64,000 nt of DNA from Protopterus annectens (Eukaryota > Chordata > Ceratodontiformes > Protopteridae). The notes beneath the pieces were generated by a model. That model worked only from the letters and a program-made list of their open reading frames with translations. It ran no database searches and was not told where the DNA came from. Of the stretch, positions 11,268 through 23,365 are shown piece by piece (position 1 is the first letter of the stretch; the number at the start of each line of letters is the position of its first letter). The stretch spans positions 905,513,517-905,577,516 of the forward strand of contig NC_056744.1 in NCBI RefSeq assembly GCF_019279795.1, given 5' to 3'. The translations under genes and the position numbers were made by a program.

Positions 11268-14200
11268 TGTGTCTTGACACTGCACTTTCACCAATGGGGC
11301 TTCATCAGACCTACCTTTGAAAAATGGAATAAGTCCAGTGTACCAAAAACAAATTGAGTCATCAATTTATTGACTGTATAATGCTAGTATCAAGAAGACA
11401 TTATGAAGATTATTAATCTGAGCATAACAAAACATTATTATGAAAATTAGCTAAATCCTTGAGCTTTTCTTTCAGGGGTAGGCAAGGGTAGGGTTTTCAA
11501 GCAGTAGGCTTGGTGGTTAATTATTCTTAGGTTCAAAACACTTTTTATGGTGATATGGGCGTTAAGTCCAGGAGCTCGATTAGCCAGTAGGCATATTTGC
11601 CATTCAAGTTCCTGCTTCTCAAGGATGTTATTGGTGGGGCCCTGAAGTTCCTTTTTCTCAATCATATCCAAATCAAAACTTGGTGTGTCCTTTTTCTAGG
11701 TTGTGCTTAGCAAGGGCACTGTTAATGTTGTTGTATTTTAGCTCATGCAGATGTTGTGCCATCCTGGTCTTAAGTTTGTTAAGTGTCTTACCGATGCAAA
11801 ATGCATTACAGTTGTTACAGCTTGCCCTATAAACAGCACATTCGCTCTGACAACAACCCTATAATTTGCTGAGAAAAGTCTTACCTGTGTTTGGGCAAGT
11901 AAATCTGTCTGTGTTGCTTAGGAGTTTGCAGTATCCACATTTAGGATTGTGGCATGGGTAGGGGCTTGGTTTATTCCTGGGGAGTGGATCATTGAGTTTA
12001 CTGATGGATTTGATGTATGTTCTCAGGTTTTGTTTCTAAGGATACTAAATTTAGGGGTTGATGGTAGTATAGTGCCAATAGTAGAGTTGCTACTGATTAT
12101 GGTCCAGTTATCCTTAATGATGTTTCTAATTGTCTGGAAATCCTTAGAAAAAGTGAGGACCATTGCCATTTTGTTGTGGTTGTAGTTTCCCTGTTTTTTC
12201 ATCCTTGAGCTGCCTGTCTCTGGGTAATCAGGGATTCTGCATTTATTCTCGATGATGGGGTCAAAGATTTCTTTGATGAAGTTGCTTCAGCGTCATCTTG
12301 ACTAGGACTAGACTAGGAAGTCTCTTTCAAGTGTAATCATGTTTTTCATGAAGTCCCCGAGTTCCTTAGAAACCCTTGCTATTCTGAACCCTTAAGACTT
12401 CGAGACATTTTTCTTAGTGAGTAGGGGGTTCATTCTGTTGCTTGAAGTAGCAGGTTTCTTCCTGTGGGCTTTTGGTATAAGTTGTTGGATAGGTTGGTGT
12501 CCCCTGCTTTTGTAATGGTCAGGTCCAAGAAAGTGGCCCTTTCTCTACTAAAGTCATTGGTGAATTTCAAAAATTCCATGATGAAACCGATATCGTTGAA
12601 AAAGTGAGCTAGTTGCTTTTCTGATCCTGTCCATGCTATGAAGATGTCATCAATGAATCTGTAATAACATGCCATGTCTTTGTAGTAGAGGGAGTATTCC
12701 CTAGGTTGGGTGCCATTGCTGCCCCCATAGCTATCTCTTTCTTCTGCCAATAGTAGTGGGTATTGAACTGGAAGAAACTGTTGCAGAGTAGTATTCTGAG
12801 GACTCTGCTTACTAGTTCTCTCTCATGTCTGCTATCGGATCTTGATGACAGGAGTGCCTCTGTAACAGCCTCTATACAGTAATCATGGGGCAGTACTGTA
12901 TAAAGTGCCTTGACATCAATAGTCACCAAAATTGCCTCCTTGTCAACTCTTAGATCCTTAATTTTCCTTAGCAGGTTGCTTGTGTTGAGGATGAATGATG
13001 AGTTGCCTTCGGCTAAAGGTTTAATTTGAACATCCAGGTATATTGAAATTGCTTCTGTGATGCTCCCCCCACTGGCTATCACTGGGTGGTAGGCGGGATC
13101 CCTGATGTTTTTATGCGGTTTAGGGATCCCAAAGAATTTGGGCAGTTTTGGGTGCTCAGTGGTGAGAATATCCAGTAGTTTGTCATTGATTAAACTTTCC
13201 TTACATAGGTAGAGTAGCTCGTTATTGATTATGTTATAAGCGTCTTTAATATTTTTGAGGTAACCTTTTCATAGTATAAACTTTTATCCAACATACTGAA
13301 GATCTTTTCATTGTATGTTGCTGTGTCTGTCACTAGGATTCAGTCTCCCTTATCTTCTTTCATTATTCTTCTCAAACGGTCCAGGCAAAGATTCTTCAGG
13401 GTTTTGAATTTGTGTGGGCTGAGGTTGAAATATTTTCTCGTTTGTGGTTTGTTCAATGCCTTCCTTATATCGGCTTTGCATTTATTTTTGAAAGCTGTGA
13501 TTGTAGGGTGTGGAGGGGGCGCAAAACTTGCTCAGCTTTACCCATTTTTCTCTCTTTTTGTTGTCTGTCTTTTCATTGAAGAAAACCTTGAGGTTTAATT
13601 TGCGGCTGTATAATTTTAAGTCAGTCAATGTTTGTACTACATTGCCTATTTGATGGAGCACAAATGTGAGTCCTCTATCCAGTAGTCTTCTTTCTGTGGT
13701 GATCAGTGTTTTTTCTGAGTGGTTCCAGACTTTGACGGTTTGTTTTTTCTTCTGTTTGGCAGGACTTTGGGGGGTCCAAAGGTGCTTTAGATCCCTCTTG
13801 CTCTGCCATGTCCTGTCTCTATTCTGGATTGGAGAGCTGCTTTGCCTTGGATGGTGAGTTTCCTTTGTATGTAGATTCCTTGGTGTGTAACTTTTTTGGT
13901 GGTTGTAGTTGCTTGTGGCTGGGGTTGTGGAGGTGGTCGGGGGATCCAGTCTTGGGGATCTCCTTCCATGCTGGAAATCCTGTTCATGGGGTTCAATGGG
14001 TGTGGAGATATTGGGGTCAGTACTTCCACTTGTGTATTTATTAGTGGGTTGGTTTCCTCGTGTCTGTTGGTTGTCACTCTGGTCATCTCAATCTGGTTGG
14101 GGGATAGGGTGTACCTGGAATTGTTTCCCTCTCTGTCTAGCTTTTGTTGTTTCTTTATTTTGAGACTTTGGTCCAGTCTGGTTATTTTTTCCAATGTTTG

Positions 14201-14431
14201 TAGTAATCTCTGTTCATGGCCCGGTATGTCCTTGATTTTATCTTCAAGTTTGATAATCGCGTCTTTTATCTTTTCTTGCTGTGTGGCGTTGTGTTCAAGT
14301 AGGATCTGGATCAGTTTGGTTTCAGTCTCTTTGAGGGTACTGTTCCATTTGTCCAACATGGTGTCATTCTTGTATCTGCATAGAAGATGTTTCTGTAGTC
14401 TGAAGCCCTTGGGGGTCAGCCTTATCTGGAG
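11268..14431 (-). pseudogene. Penelope-like element: coiled-coil, RT and GIY-YIG endonuclease
   Basis: Read from 14431 leftwards. First comes a lysine- and glutamate-rich, coiled-coil-like N-terminal region (about 14400-13790: KWNSTLKETETKLIQILLEH, KIKDAIIKLEDKIKDI). Next is the RT: HPVIASGGSITEAISIYLD, VTIDVKALYTVLPHDYCIEAV, then after a frameshift near 12720 YYRFIDDIFIAWTG, with the catalytic DD intact, and ERATFLDLTI. The GIY-YIG endonuclease follows near 11830-11700: VYRASCNNCNAFCIGKTLNKLKTRMAQH. RT followed by GIY-YIG is diagnostic of PLEs. Stops and frameshifts occur between 13790 and 13090 and around 12420-11900. The 3' end at 11268 matches 14985 in inverted orientation. Subgroup not assigned. 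Confidence 0.82.
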
Positions 14432-14985
14432 GCATGCTATAACAACTGTAATGCATTTTAAATCAGTAAGACACTTAAACTTAAGACCAGGATGGCACAA
14501 CATCTGGATGAGCTAAAATACAACATTAACAATGTCCTTGCTAAGCACAACGTAGAAAAGGACACAACAAATTCCGATTTCATATCCTGGATATGACTGA
14601 GAAAAAGGAAGTTCAGGGCCACGCCAATGACATCCTTGAGAAGAATGAACTTGAATGGCAAATACACCTACTGGCCAATTGGCCTTCTGGACTAAACACC
14701 CATATCTCCATAAAAAGGGTTTTGAACCTAAGAAGAATTAACCAACAAGCCTACTACTGATCCCCTGTAAGAAACGCTCAAGAATTTAGCTCATTTATGT
14801 AATGATGTTTTGTTATGCTCAGATTAATAATCTTCATAATGTCTTCTTGATACTAGCATTATTCAGTAAATATATTGATGACTCAATTTAGTTTTAGTAC
14901 ACTGGACTTGTTCCATTTTTCAAAGGTAGGTCCGATGAAGCCCCAGGGGTGAAATCACAGTGTCAAGACACATGATGGCTTTTTA
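14432..14985 (+). mobile_element. Inverted 5'-truncated copy of the PLE 3' end
   Basis: The plus strand from gcatgctataacaactgtaa to gtgtcaagacaca matches the minus strand of 11827-11268 along its whole length, with small indels. It carries the GIY-YIG start (TAACAACTGTAATGCATTTT, AAGACCAGGATGGCACAACA), the shared tail TTTTGTTATGCTCAGATTAA, and the GATGAAGCCCC/GTGAAA motif before the end. It adjoins the full PLE head-to-head, an arrangement often seen in PLE insertions. Confidence 0.82.
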
Positions 14986-15601
14986 TGTCTCTTTTCTAAA
15001 GTTTTTTATCTCAATATTAGCTGGTCTTACATCTACTTTATATATATTTTTAAGCTATACTATTGGAGCATTCCTGCTCAATATTGAAAGTGTATAGTGA
15101 TTTTGGTTAATGTTATGTGAAATCTTAAGCACAGGATAGCCTTAAATGCTTCATTTGCATATTTCACATAAGCCTCTAATACAAGGACTTTTAAGGAATC
15201 ACACAGTGAAAACTCTAGCCTTGCCAGATTTTCCTGTAAATTTTCACAGATTTGGTTGGCCATTTGACACGTTTACTCACTGTTCTGCATTGTTGTTAGG
15301 GATACTTTGCAAACACCCTTATTGTAATGGACATCAGCTAGATAAACTTGCAACCTTGATTCCTCAATGTAACATAATTGTACTCACCTACCTGAATTAA
15401 TAAAGAGGAAAATATTAACACAGAATGATGACTCATGTATTTCTTTCACTGCAGAGGCATTTAAGTACGAGGAAGAATTTTACCAGGACTGGGATTACTA
15501 ACTAATGATTTTTTTCTCTGGTTACTAGCTGCTCGGTACCTCTTCCAACTTGCTGGTTTGGATGATATAGCCTTCCTATCATTGCAAGCTTCACATTTAC
15601 T
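14985..15601 (+). repeat. Right arm of the large inverted repeat
   Basis: Reverse complement of 4813-5458. It encodes the same conserved peptide in 15146-15400 (KTLALPDF, HRFGWPFD, KHPYCNGHQL, LTYLN stop). After that stop it encodes a further shared stretch, YLFQLAGLDD-like on the left and SNLLVWMI/LAGLDD-like on the right, interrupted by stops. The peptide has no motif I can name. Because the arm follows a PLE 3' end on both sides, it may be flanking DNA duplicated with the PLE rather than a separate transposon. Confidence 0.78.
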
Positions 15602-15750
15602 GAGATTTTGTTGATCCACCAATGTAGATATCTTAGCAAGCAAGAGATTAGGGTATATGCAAAGCCACTATTTGAGTGGTCCACCTAATGAATTTTGGTT
15701 TAAGTTTTATCTAGTGATTTAAGCAGGTTTTTACCCTCTAGACATTCCAA
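15602..15750. other. No recognisable feature
   Basis: Short stretch between the right arm and the DIRS-like element. The right-arm peptide may continue weakly here. Confidence 0.3.
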
Positions 15751-17376
15751 TCTTGTAGTAGTCACTCTGTTAGTGTTGATAGAATCTACAAGGAGATGAT
15801 GAAATATCTTCTGCAGGTGCAAAAAGATATGAATCCTATCTCTTCTCCCTCTGATTCCAACAAGGATAAGGACTCTTTAGCTCTACCCTCCTTTCTCATG
15901 GTCTCCTCATTGGCTTCTGATATGGTACCAATTTCTATGAGATAAATTATCAAACTGCAGGCACTGGAGTTCATGCAAATAATATATGCTTCTGTGTCAG
16001 AAGTGGTTTTGAGCTTGTGTGCAAAGTCATTTTCATTGATGCTTTTAATATCAGTAGTGACATGAATGCCAGTGATATAGATGCCAATACATTCACCGCT
16101 GAGTACTTTTTAACACTCTGGCATTGGGACCAAGTTGTTGAGGTTGACTTCAGTGCTGATGCTCTCAGTATCACATCAGTTCCCAGACTAGCCTATAAAC
16201 CTTCAGTCCTTGATATCCCTAAGCAGGTGTCAAACTCAAGTGTTTCTCTGTATCAGCTGTAAGTGGTGCCCAGTTGATCCTGGCAACATCAATTTTGTTG
16301 GCATTGGTGATGGTCTTGGATATTCAACATCAGCATCCTAGGCTCAGAGTGCATTTTCAGTGTTGACTACCAATGTACTACCATGTCAACACTGAGGCAT
16401 CTCTGCATGAACCCAGTACTCTTTTCTTTCTACTTCTCTGATATATAGCTCTTCTTGTCAGCAAGACAGTGGGTCATGTAATAGCAGTCGAGATTGTTAC
16501 AATCAAATTGATTATACTTCATCTTCCCCTTCAAGGATAAGAAGGAAACACCTTTGCAAGATGAACCACATTGATTTTCATTTGGAGTATTCTACATCAG
16601 GCAACCACAGAAGAGATGAGGGAGATTTCCCCATTTCCTAATAGATGACACAAAATTCATGAATATTTTAGAGTTAGGTGCTGAAGAGGGGGGATGGTAA
16701 ACAGAGAACTTTCATCTCTGGAATAGATCTTGCAAAGGCTTTTTGGTCACAGCATTTGACCTTCTCAATGGATTCTGCAGTATACAAGGTGGTCTTTCTT
16801 GTCTTCAAGAAGTCTTGGATGTAGCCTGATGTTGTGGCACAGCACTAATTCAAGAAGACCAGATAAGATCATGTGTCCTCCCAAGGATTGGAATTGTTGG
16901 GCCCAGACACCAGTCATTCTTTATCTTCACTCTTAACAGCCCTTGTGAAGGCTCCAACACCATAGAGTTCTATCCCTGTAATTTATCTACCAGACAGGAA
17001 ATCTTGGTTGCTGGATCAGTTTTGGAATTGTATGTATGTGTCTTCCACCTTTTCTATCAGTGTGTTTAATTATCTGTCTTATGTGCTACATTTTCAGCGT
17101 GAGATTGAAATTGGGATTACTAAACCAGTGGATTATGAACTAAAATCTCATCTTAAATCTCAGGCAACAACAATGTCATCTCTATCTAACCTCACAATGC
17201 AGTTGGTACTTAACTCCACAGATGATGCAGTGAGGGCAGTGTGTATTGGCAGCAATATTCACAGCCATGCCTATAAGAGTCTTAAAAACTTTGCTGAGAA
17301 ATACAAGGTATCTTTTCTTAATGCTTCTTTTAAGGGATCTGGCACGTTCATTCCAAAAGTAAAAGGAAAACTGTAG
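15750..17376 (+). pseudogene. Probable gag-like region of a DIRS-like element
   Basis: The plus strand has long but interrupted frames. 15790-15950 reads as serine/lysine/aspartate-rich protein (NPISSPSDSNKDKDSLALPS). 17008-17376 is the longest open piece (122 codons) and contains LNSTDDAVRAVCIGSNIHSHAYKS, which resembles the helical segment in DIRS gag proteins where Asp-Ala and an aliphatic run precede a His/Trp motif. The main support is position, directly upstream of a recognisable DIRS RT in the same orientation. Stops are frequent. The left limit is approximate. Confidence 0.45.
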
Positions 17377-17639
17377 AACAGTTAGAAAAAGTAAAAACAC
17401 TTATGGCTGTTAATGTTCAATGTCAGGTTTCATACCACACTTATTCCAGAATGCAAAAGAGTCCATACCAGATGTGGTACAGATGTGTTTAGTAAGAGCA
17501 GAGAAATCAAAAATCTGGAAAGAACAAATATAACAGTAATAATTTCCAGAATGGATGTCATTTTAGAAGCAAAAAAATCTCAACAAAATTAAAATACTTT
17601 AGTCCTTCATCTGGAAAGGAGCAAGAGCCTGCTGCATGA

Positions 17640-19630
17640 GTACTTGACTAGTTGTCCTGACCTGGACAACTGGAAGTTGTTTGTCCCTCATCTATTCATG
17701 TGGCTGGCCATCATGCAAGACAGGTGGATTCAGACAGTTATATGTAGAGGCTATAGAATTTCTTTCCACATGTTCCCCAAAACACTTTTTCTTCCATTAT
17801 CATATCTTACACCTAATCAGAATGTTGTGGTGAGAAAACAGGCCAGTCCAGAGAAGATATTAGTCCATTTTCTTTTTATTTCCAAAAACAGACCAGGTGC
17901 ATCAGACCAGTTCTAGAACTCAGTAGCCTAAATGATTATATTCCCAAGAAAAAGGTTTAGGTGGTCACAGTGCAGTCAGTTGTTTTTTCCTTGTCAAGAG
18001 GAGACTGGATGTCTTCTTTTGGCCATCTTGGATACCTATTGACATCAAAAGAATGCAAATGAGTAAAAGAGGATTCTTCGTATTCATGTAGACCAGCAAT
18101 TATCGGATCCAGTCTCTCAAATTCAGTTTCTTTTCATTTACTAAGGTGTTAACCAAATGTATGGCTATGATTTCAGAGAGAAAGATGCTATTGCGAGTCA
18201 GGTTATTTCTTTTCATGAATGACGGGCTCCTAGCTTTACAAATAATCTAGGGGTGGCTAACTGCATAGGAGTCTAATTTCAGGTATTCCAGTTTTTGATA
18301 ATTACAGCAAACAGTGCAAAGTCACAGATGGATCCATTGCAGACAATGATGTTTATGGATTACATTGTAGACACTCTGTCCTGCAAGGCCAATCTTCCTT
18401 TAGAAATGATTTATCCCACTCAGCAGACAATAGGTCAACTCTTTCAGTTTGGCCTGCACCATAGCTAGGTGTCCTGAGTTCAGCAGTCTCACAGCAGCTG
18501 TTTGCCTCAAGATCTTGGACTTGATGGCAGCTACAGTTTACTTAGTTTCATGCTAGGTTTTGCAGGAAGGTTCTGCAGTTGACCCCCATGACACAGTGGT
18601 TGCAGTGCACAGATAACTTGTCTGACGAGATCAGAATCTTCAAGGCATGCAAGACATATTTAAAAGCATGGTTATGCAATCTTAATTTCACCTTGGACAG
18701 TGCCCTTTCGCATCCCCTCTCACATAATGACTGTCATCACAGATGCTTTCTCTAGAGTGGGGTGGTCATTGTCAATGGCAGGCAATTCAGGGAACATTTT
18801 CAGAGGTGGAAACAAGTTTAAACAACAGTGTTCTCAATGTGAGGGTGGTCTTCCTTACAATGTAGGCTATTCAGTACTCCAGTACTCCTTCCTCAATGTG
18901 CAGTTGCTTTTCCCATTGACAACATGGTTGTGGTATGATATATAAAAAACTATGGTGGAATTCCTTCATAATATGTGTCAAGAAGCTATGAGAGTATGTA
19001 AAAGAGCTATATTAAGCCATGATATTACCACATGAGTGGTTCGTCTGTTTATCAGCAGCATGGAGGCAATTCTATTACTCAGGGAACTTTGTTATGATCT
19101 ATTTCCATCTCTGACCAATACCAAATATATAAATGTGTACTCCTTGTTCTTCCTTCTGAGAAAGTGGCCCAAGGGCACCACTGTCGAACAGTAGCCATCA
19201 GGACTTGTTTAAATTTTGCCCTGTATTCTGTACTGAAATTTATTCAGAAAGCCAAATAGAACAAATCCAAAGTAATTAATATTGTTCAGTTTTTGCCTCA
19301 ATAATTGTGTTTCTTCTGCTTTGGCCTAATCTTTGTGGCATCAGCCATTCAGAACCCTGCTGACTTAAGTGTCCTGCAAGTCTCACCTAGACTTTCACTC
19401 CCTCCCACTCACTAACCATATGATTACACATCTCCTCTTGATGAAGGACACTGCATATCCTCCTAGAGACATACAGATCCTCACTTCTATGCAGAGGCCT
19501 TTTAGAAGGAAAATGTACAAAGGCAAATGGACGTATTTCTCTATATGGCCTACCTAAAAGGGACTGGATCTTTTTTCAGTGCCAATGCTAGCAATTTTGG
19601 ATTACCTTTCCCAGATTTTTGATACAATCC
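17640..19630 (+). pseudogene. DIRS-like reverse transcriptase/RNase H remnant
   Basis: Pieces in the expected order: DRWIQTVICRGYRISF (about 17720) matches the W-x2-VI-x-GY-x-I-F start of DIRS RT. FLVKRRLDVFFWPSW-like and other decayed segments follow. ITDAFSRVGW (about 18735) is the RNase H TDAS-x-x-GW motif with Phe for Ser. A segment near 19265-19400 (KVINIVQFLPQ, LSVLQVSPRLSLPPTH) matches the VILI.P.WP..WF and LRLP region that follows RNase H in DIRS elements. Stops and frameshifts break every frame. The family RT copies element RNA; this one cannot. Confidence 0.55.
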
Positions 19631-19639
19631 TCAACTATT

Positions 19640-20510
19640 CATCTACTAATGTTTTTCTTTTTGCTATTTCTAATTTCTACCAATGATTTCACCACCATTT
19701 CTTTTGTTTCTTAAAGGTTTGCAAGGTAGTTAAAGTCCATATCAGTCCTGCATTCAAGGATTCATTTCCACCGTTGGATTATTATTATTGTTATTATTAT
19801 TATTATTATTATTTTTTTTGGAAAAAATAACATTTCTTCTTTTTAAAATGGCTTCTGTAGCTGATTTGAAATTTCTGTCATAGAAAAATCCTTTCCTTGT
19901 GGCATCACTTCAGCTGAGAATTCCAGGAATGCAGGCTTTGTGTGTTAAGCTTCTTTATCTGGTCTTACGTTAGGATGGAGTGGTCCTGTAGACAAACCAT
20001 ACCTTTATGTCCAAGATAGCCACAGAGTAAAATTTGAATCAATCAGTTAATCAAACCCTCAGTCAGTCAGTCAATCAATTAATTTACTGTATTATTTCCA
20101 AATTGCTCTCATAGAGGTGAGTATATATTGCACTGCATGGATGTGAATAGACAAACGAAATTCTTTGTGGACAGAATAAAATTAATAAGATTTTTTTTTA
20201 ATCTTAAGATTAAGATAAGTTGTTGTTTCTTACACTTTCTATATATATTGGGTTCTAAAGAGTGCAAGTTCACTTTGTACAGAGTGTATTAAATCTTACT
20301 ATATTACATACAACAAAGAATTGCCTGTAACCTTTGCCAACCAGAGCAATGTTTACTTTGTAAACCCTTTTCAAGAATGCATACATAAATGATATTTGTG
20401 CTGCTGCAACATGGGCTACTGTAAATACTTTTGCAAGACACTACAAGCTGGAAGTGACCTCTGTGTCTAAGTCTTCCTTCAGGGCCACAGTTATATGAGG
20501 TATGTTTTCA
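19640..20510 (+). pseudogene. DIRS-like tyrosine recombinase remnant
   Basis: Frames near 19690-20010 contain FHHHF, KVVKVHISPAFKDSFPPLD and FLVASLQLRIPGMQALCVK. They match the DIRS recombinase core, where FLVA-x-T-S-x-x-R-V-S-E-L-x-A-L-S is typical; the key SARRVSE is read here as LQLRIPG. The C-terminal segment near 20385-20490, INDICAAATWATVNTFARHYKLEV, is the best conserved part and includes the ATW...TF..HY block with its His and Tyr. A (TTA)n run has expanded inside the gene. DIRS elements integrate with such a recombinase instead of an integrase. Confidence 0.62.
19779..19813. repeat. (TTA)n microsatellite inside the recombinase remnant
   Basis: About ten ATT/TTA triplets with one G interruption, followed by a T-run. 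Confidence 0.9.
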
Positions 20511-20514
20511 TGAT

Positions 20515-22569
20515 ACTACACAGAGGAATTAAGTGTGGGACTCTGTCCTATAGGTTTTGAAAAAAATGGACCTGATCATGTTGGATGTAAGTTTTGTACT
20601 TTTGTAATGATAGATCTGCATGACTATGGTCTTCCTTCTTCAGTTTATTTATCCTACTTTCCCTGGCATTAGGTAGATCTTGGTGATTTTGTTAATTTAT
20701 GTGCTTTCCAAGTGAGTAAGTTCTTTCTGTTAGGTACTTTGCTTTCAAGTGGCACAGTGAAAATCAAGATGGTTGGTGATGAGTGTGAATTATGGGTAAC
20801 AGAGAGAGCCTGTGAAAGTTTCAAGTGCTAAGCTGCCTAATCCCTGCAATCTTCAGTCCTAGTAGTTTTGAAGAAGGACCACAATCATGTGAATATTTCA
20901 TTATACAAGGTAAATAACTTTCAGTCTAATGGAGTTTCATCTCCATCACCTCTAGGAATAAGACTGGCAGGTAATTAATCAGCTTGGCTCATAAAACTTT
21001 CTGATGCTGCCCAAGCCCTCTACTTTAATTGTAATGCTTAGCATCTAAATAAACATCTCCAGATCACTTCAGCTGTGCAGATGTCAACACTGAAAAATGG
21101 CCCCATGCTGTCCACTTATTTAATTTTTAGTGGGTATCTTTTCTTGCATTTGATTCCTGCATGGGTCTTCAAAAGTGTTTACAAGGTCAGATTGTTTCTT
21201 TTCATTTTGAGGATTTTTTGTGTTTTAGAAAAGATATTTGCTTATATTTGGGGTGCCATATTTAAGTTCTCTTCCATTAATTTTGGCAGCTAGCTGTTTG
21301 TCTCTGGGCTCTTCTTGCTTAGTGTCCGTGTTTCAAAGCTGAGTTAGTTTGAAGTTAAAGTTATTCAGCAGTTTTTAGGATCACCGCTCTTTTATCTATA
21401 GTTTAAAACTTCAATATCTGCTGAATATTTTTGTTTGCTGTTGCTAGAAATGTCTACCGCTCTTTTCTCATGGTGTATTGATGTGTGATTGCCTTTTTTA
21501 TCATTAATGAATGCCTTATACTTTTTTCAGTCAACACTGCATTTTCCTATGCAGAGGTAAACATTTTTGGCAGTTATCTGAATCTGATACCTGATATGTT
21601 CCAGTCAGTGTGCCTTATGGTGAATCTATTTTTATTCTTGGACAGATAATTAATGAGGCAGCCTTATTTCTAACCTGATATGTATCACATTTTAGAGGTA
21701 CCATGTTGCTTTCTCCTAGTCAGAGTTAGCCTTAAGCAGAACCTTGTTTTAATACTACAGCAATTCGCATTTCTCTCTCATGTAGTTTGTTCTTTCCTTT
21801 CTGTCTCTACTGAGTTTTTATGTCTTCCTCCCCCTTTTCCTGATACATATTCTTTTATCCAGAGGGAATTTGCGTTTTATGATATTTCTATAGTAATTCA
21901 ACAGTACTCCTAGTGCTTGGCTTGATGAATTTTTACCTTGACTTTTCCAGCTTGGCTGTGGAAAATGTGTCTTGCATGGCCCATTTTTGGCAAACTGTCT
22001 GTCGTTACCCCTATTTCTCTCACCAGCCCTATTCTGTCTCAATGTTAAGGACAATCTTTCTCAATGCTAGCCCGTTGCTTTGAATTTCAGAATTTTTAGT
22101 GGACTTAGCTGCACCATTGATACCTAGGGATTAGTGCTGGGTCTGCATGCGTTTTTCAATAGTGTTTTTTGACAGGTGATTTAATGTGGTTTCTCCCTTC
22201 AGTACTGTATTAGCTCCAGTGACAGCCAGAGCCTATATGCCTATTTTTACTTTGTACTTTGCTTTCTTGGGATTTGGGGCTCTTCCTCTTCCTTGGGGTC
22301 AATGCCATTGTATATTATGGCCCCAGTCACCAGATACTGTCATTTCTTGGGTCCTAACATCTTTGGGGGATCTTCCTCAACCCCTGTTCCACTTGAGGTT
22401 AATGCGTCCCTTCTAGGTTGACCACTGCTTCATTGGAGCTGATCTCTCTAGCATGACTTTCTTTCACCACTGAGCTCCTCAGGATCCACAGGTTCCTTCA
22501 CTAGACAGGATTGACATTGATGCTGTCAGCACTGACCTCAGTCTTCCTTGACTCCAGGCTTTCTTTGAG
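20515..22569. other. Unassigned, possibly DIRS terminal sequence
   Basis: T-rich DNA with short frames. The part 20850-20960 (gaagaaggaccac, taataactttcag-like, cacctctaggaataag) could be the untranslated end of the DIRS-like element, but I cannot show a matching terminal repeat. Nothing recognisable lies in 21000-22560. Confidence 0.35.
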
Positions 22570-23365
22570 GTTGACCTTATTATTATTTATTTATTTTACA
22601 TTTCTTGACCGGGTTAGTCCGGCTGAGCTGATAGCCCTTTTTCATTGGAGACCCGGGGAGAAAAACTCCACCACATTACATTTACGATTTAAACAGTAGA
22701 CAAAAAAAGTATACACAATAAGACTGTGACAGAAGCTAGGTTGAAAATATATGAAGAAAATACAAAAACTCCAAGTTTATCAAAGTACAGTCATCAAATA
22801 TGAAGGGTGAGTAGGTTTTATTACATGTGCAGTAAATAAACAATGAGAAAAAAGGGGAAGGTAGTAGATGCAGCCAGAAGGTTGAGGTAAGAGAAAGTGT
22901 GCAGGTGGTAAACAGGTTAGGGTATTTTAAGAGGGATTAAGAGGCAGTATACCAGTTAAGAGGAGGAAGACAGATGGCTCTAAAAGTGTCTAGAGCGAGT
23001 AAGGGGCTAACAGGATAGTGAAAGTAGGAGAGGATGCCAGTTCAAGGGGGATGGGAACAGTAACATATCCAGTGGCTTTTTAGGTAGTCTTTGGCAGTTG
23101 ATTTGAATACATTTGGTTGTTTAAGGGATCAAATTTTCAGTGGGAGTTTGTTCCAGGAGATGGAAGGGTAGCAGCTATAGAGGTTCTGACCAATTTTGCT
23201 CTTAGGTTTATAGAGCTGTAGAAGGTTTTGGTCCGAGCTTCAGATAGACCTAGTAGGGATATATGAAGAGATGAGAGGAGTCAAGCTAGGGCAGAAAGAT
23301 GTTTGGTTTAAGATAGAGTGAATTATCTGAAACTGGGAGAGGAGAAGCAAGTGGGGTAGTTCCAG

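Noticed and set aside
13808..14516. A 206-codon plus-strand frame with hydrophobic, Cys-rich sequence
   Set aside because: It is antisense to the Lys/Glu-rich N-terminal part of the PLE protein. Its hydrophobicity is what antisense of such sequence gives.
17008..17376. A host exon
   Set aside because: It lies in register with decayed DIRS-like sequence downstream and has no clear splice-site support. Gag-like origin is the simpler reading.
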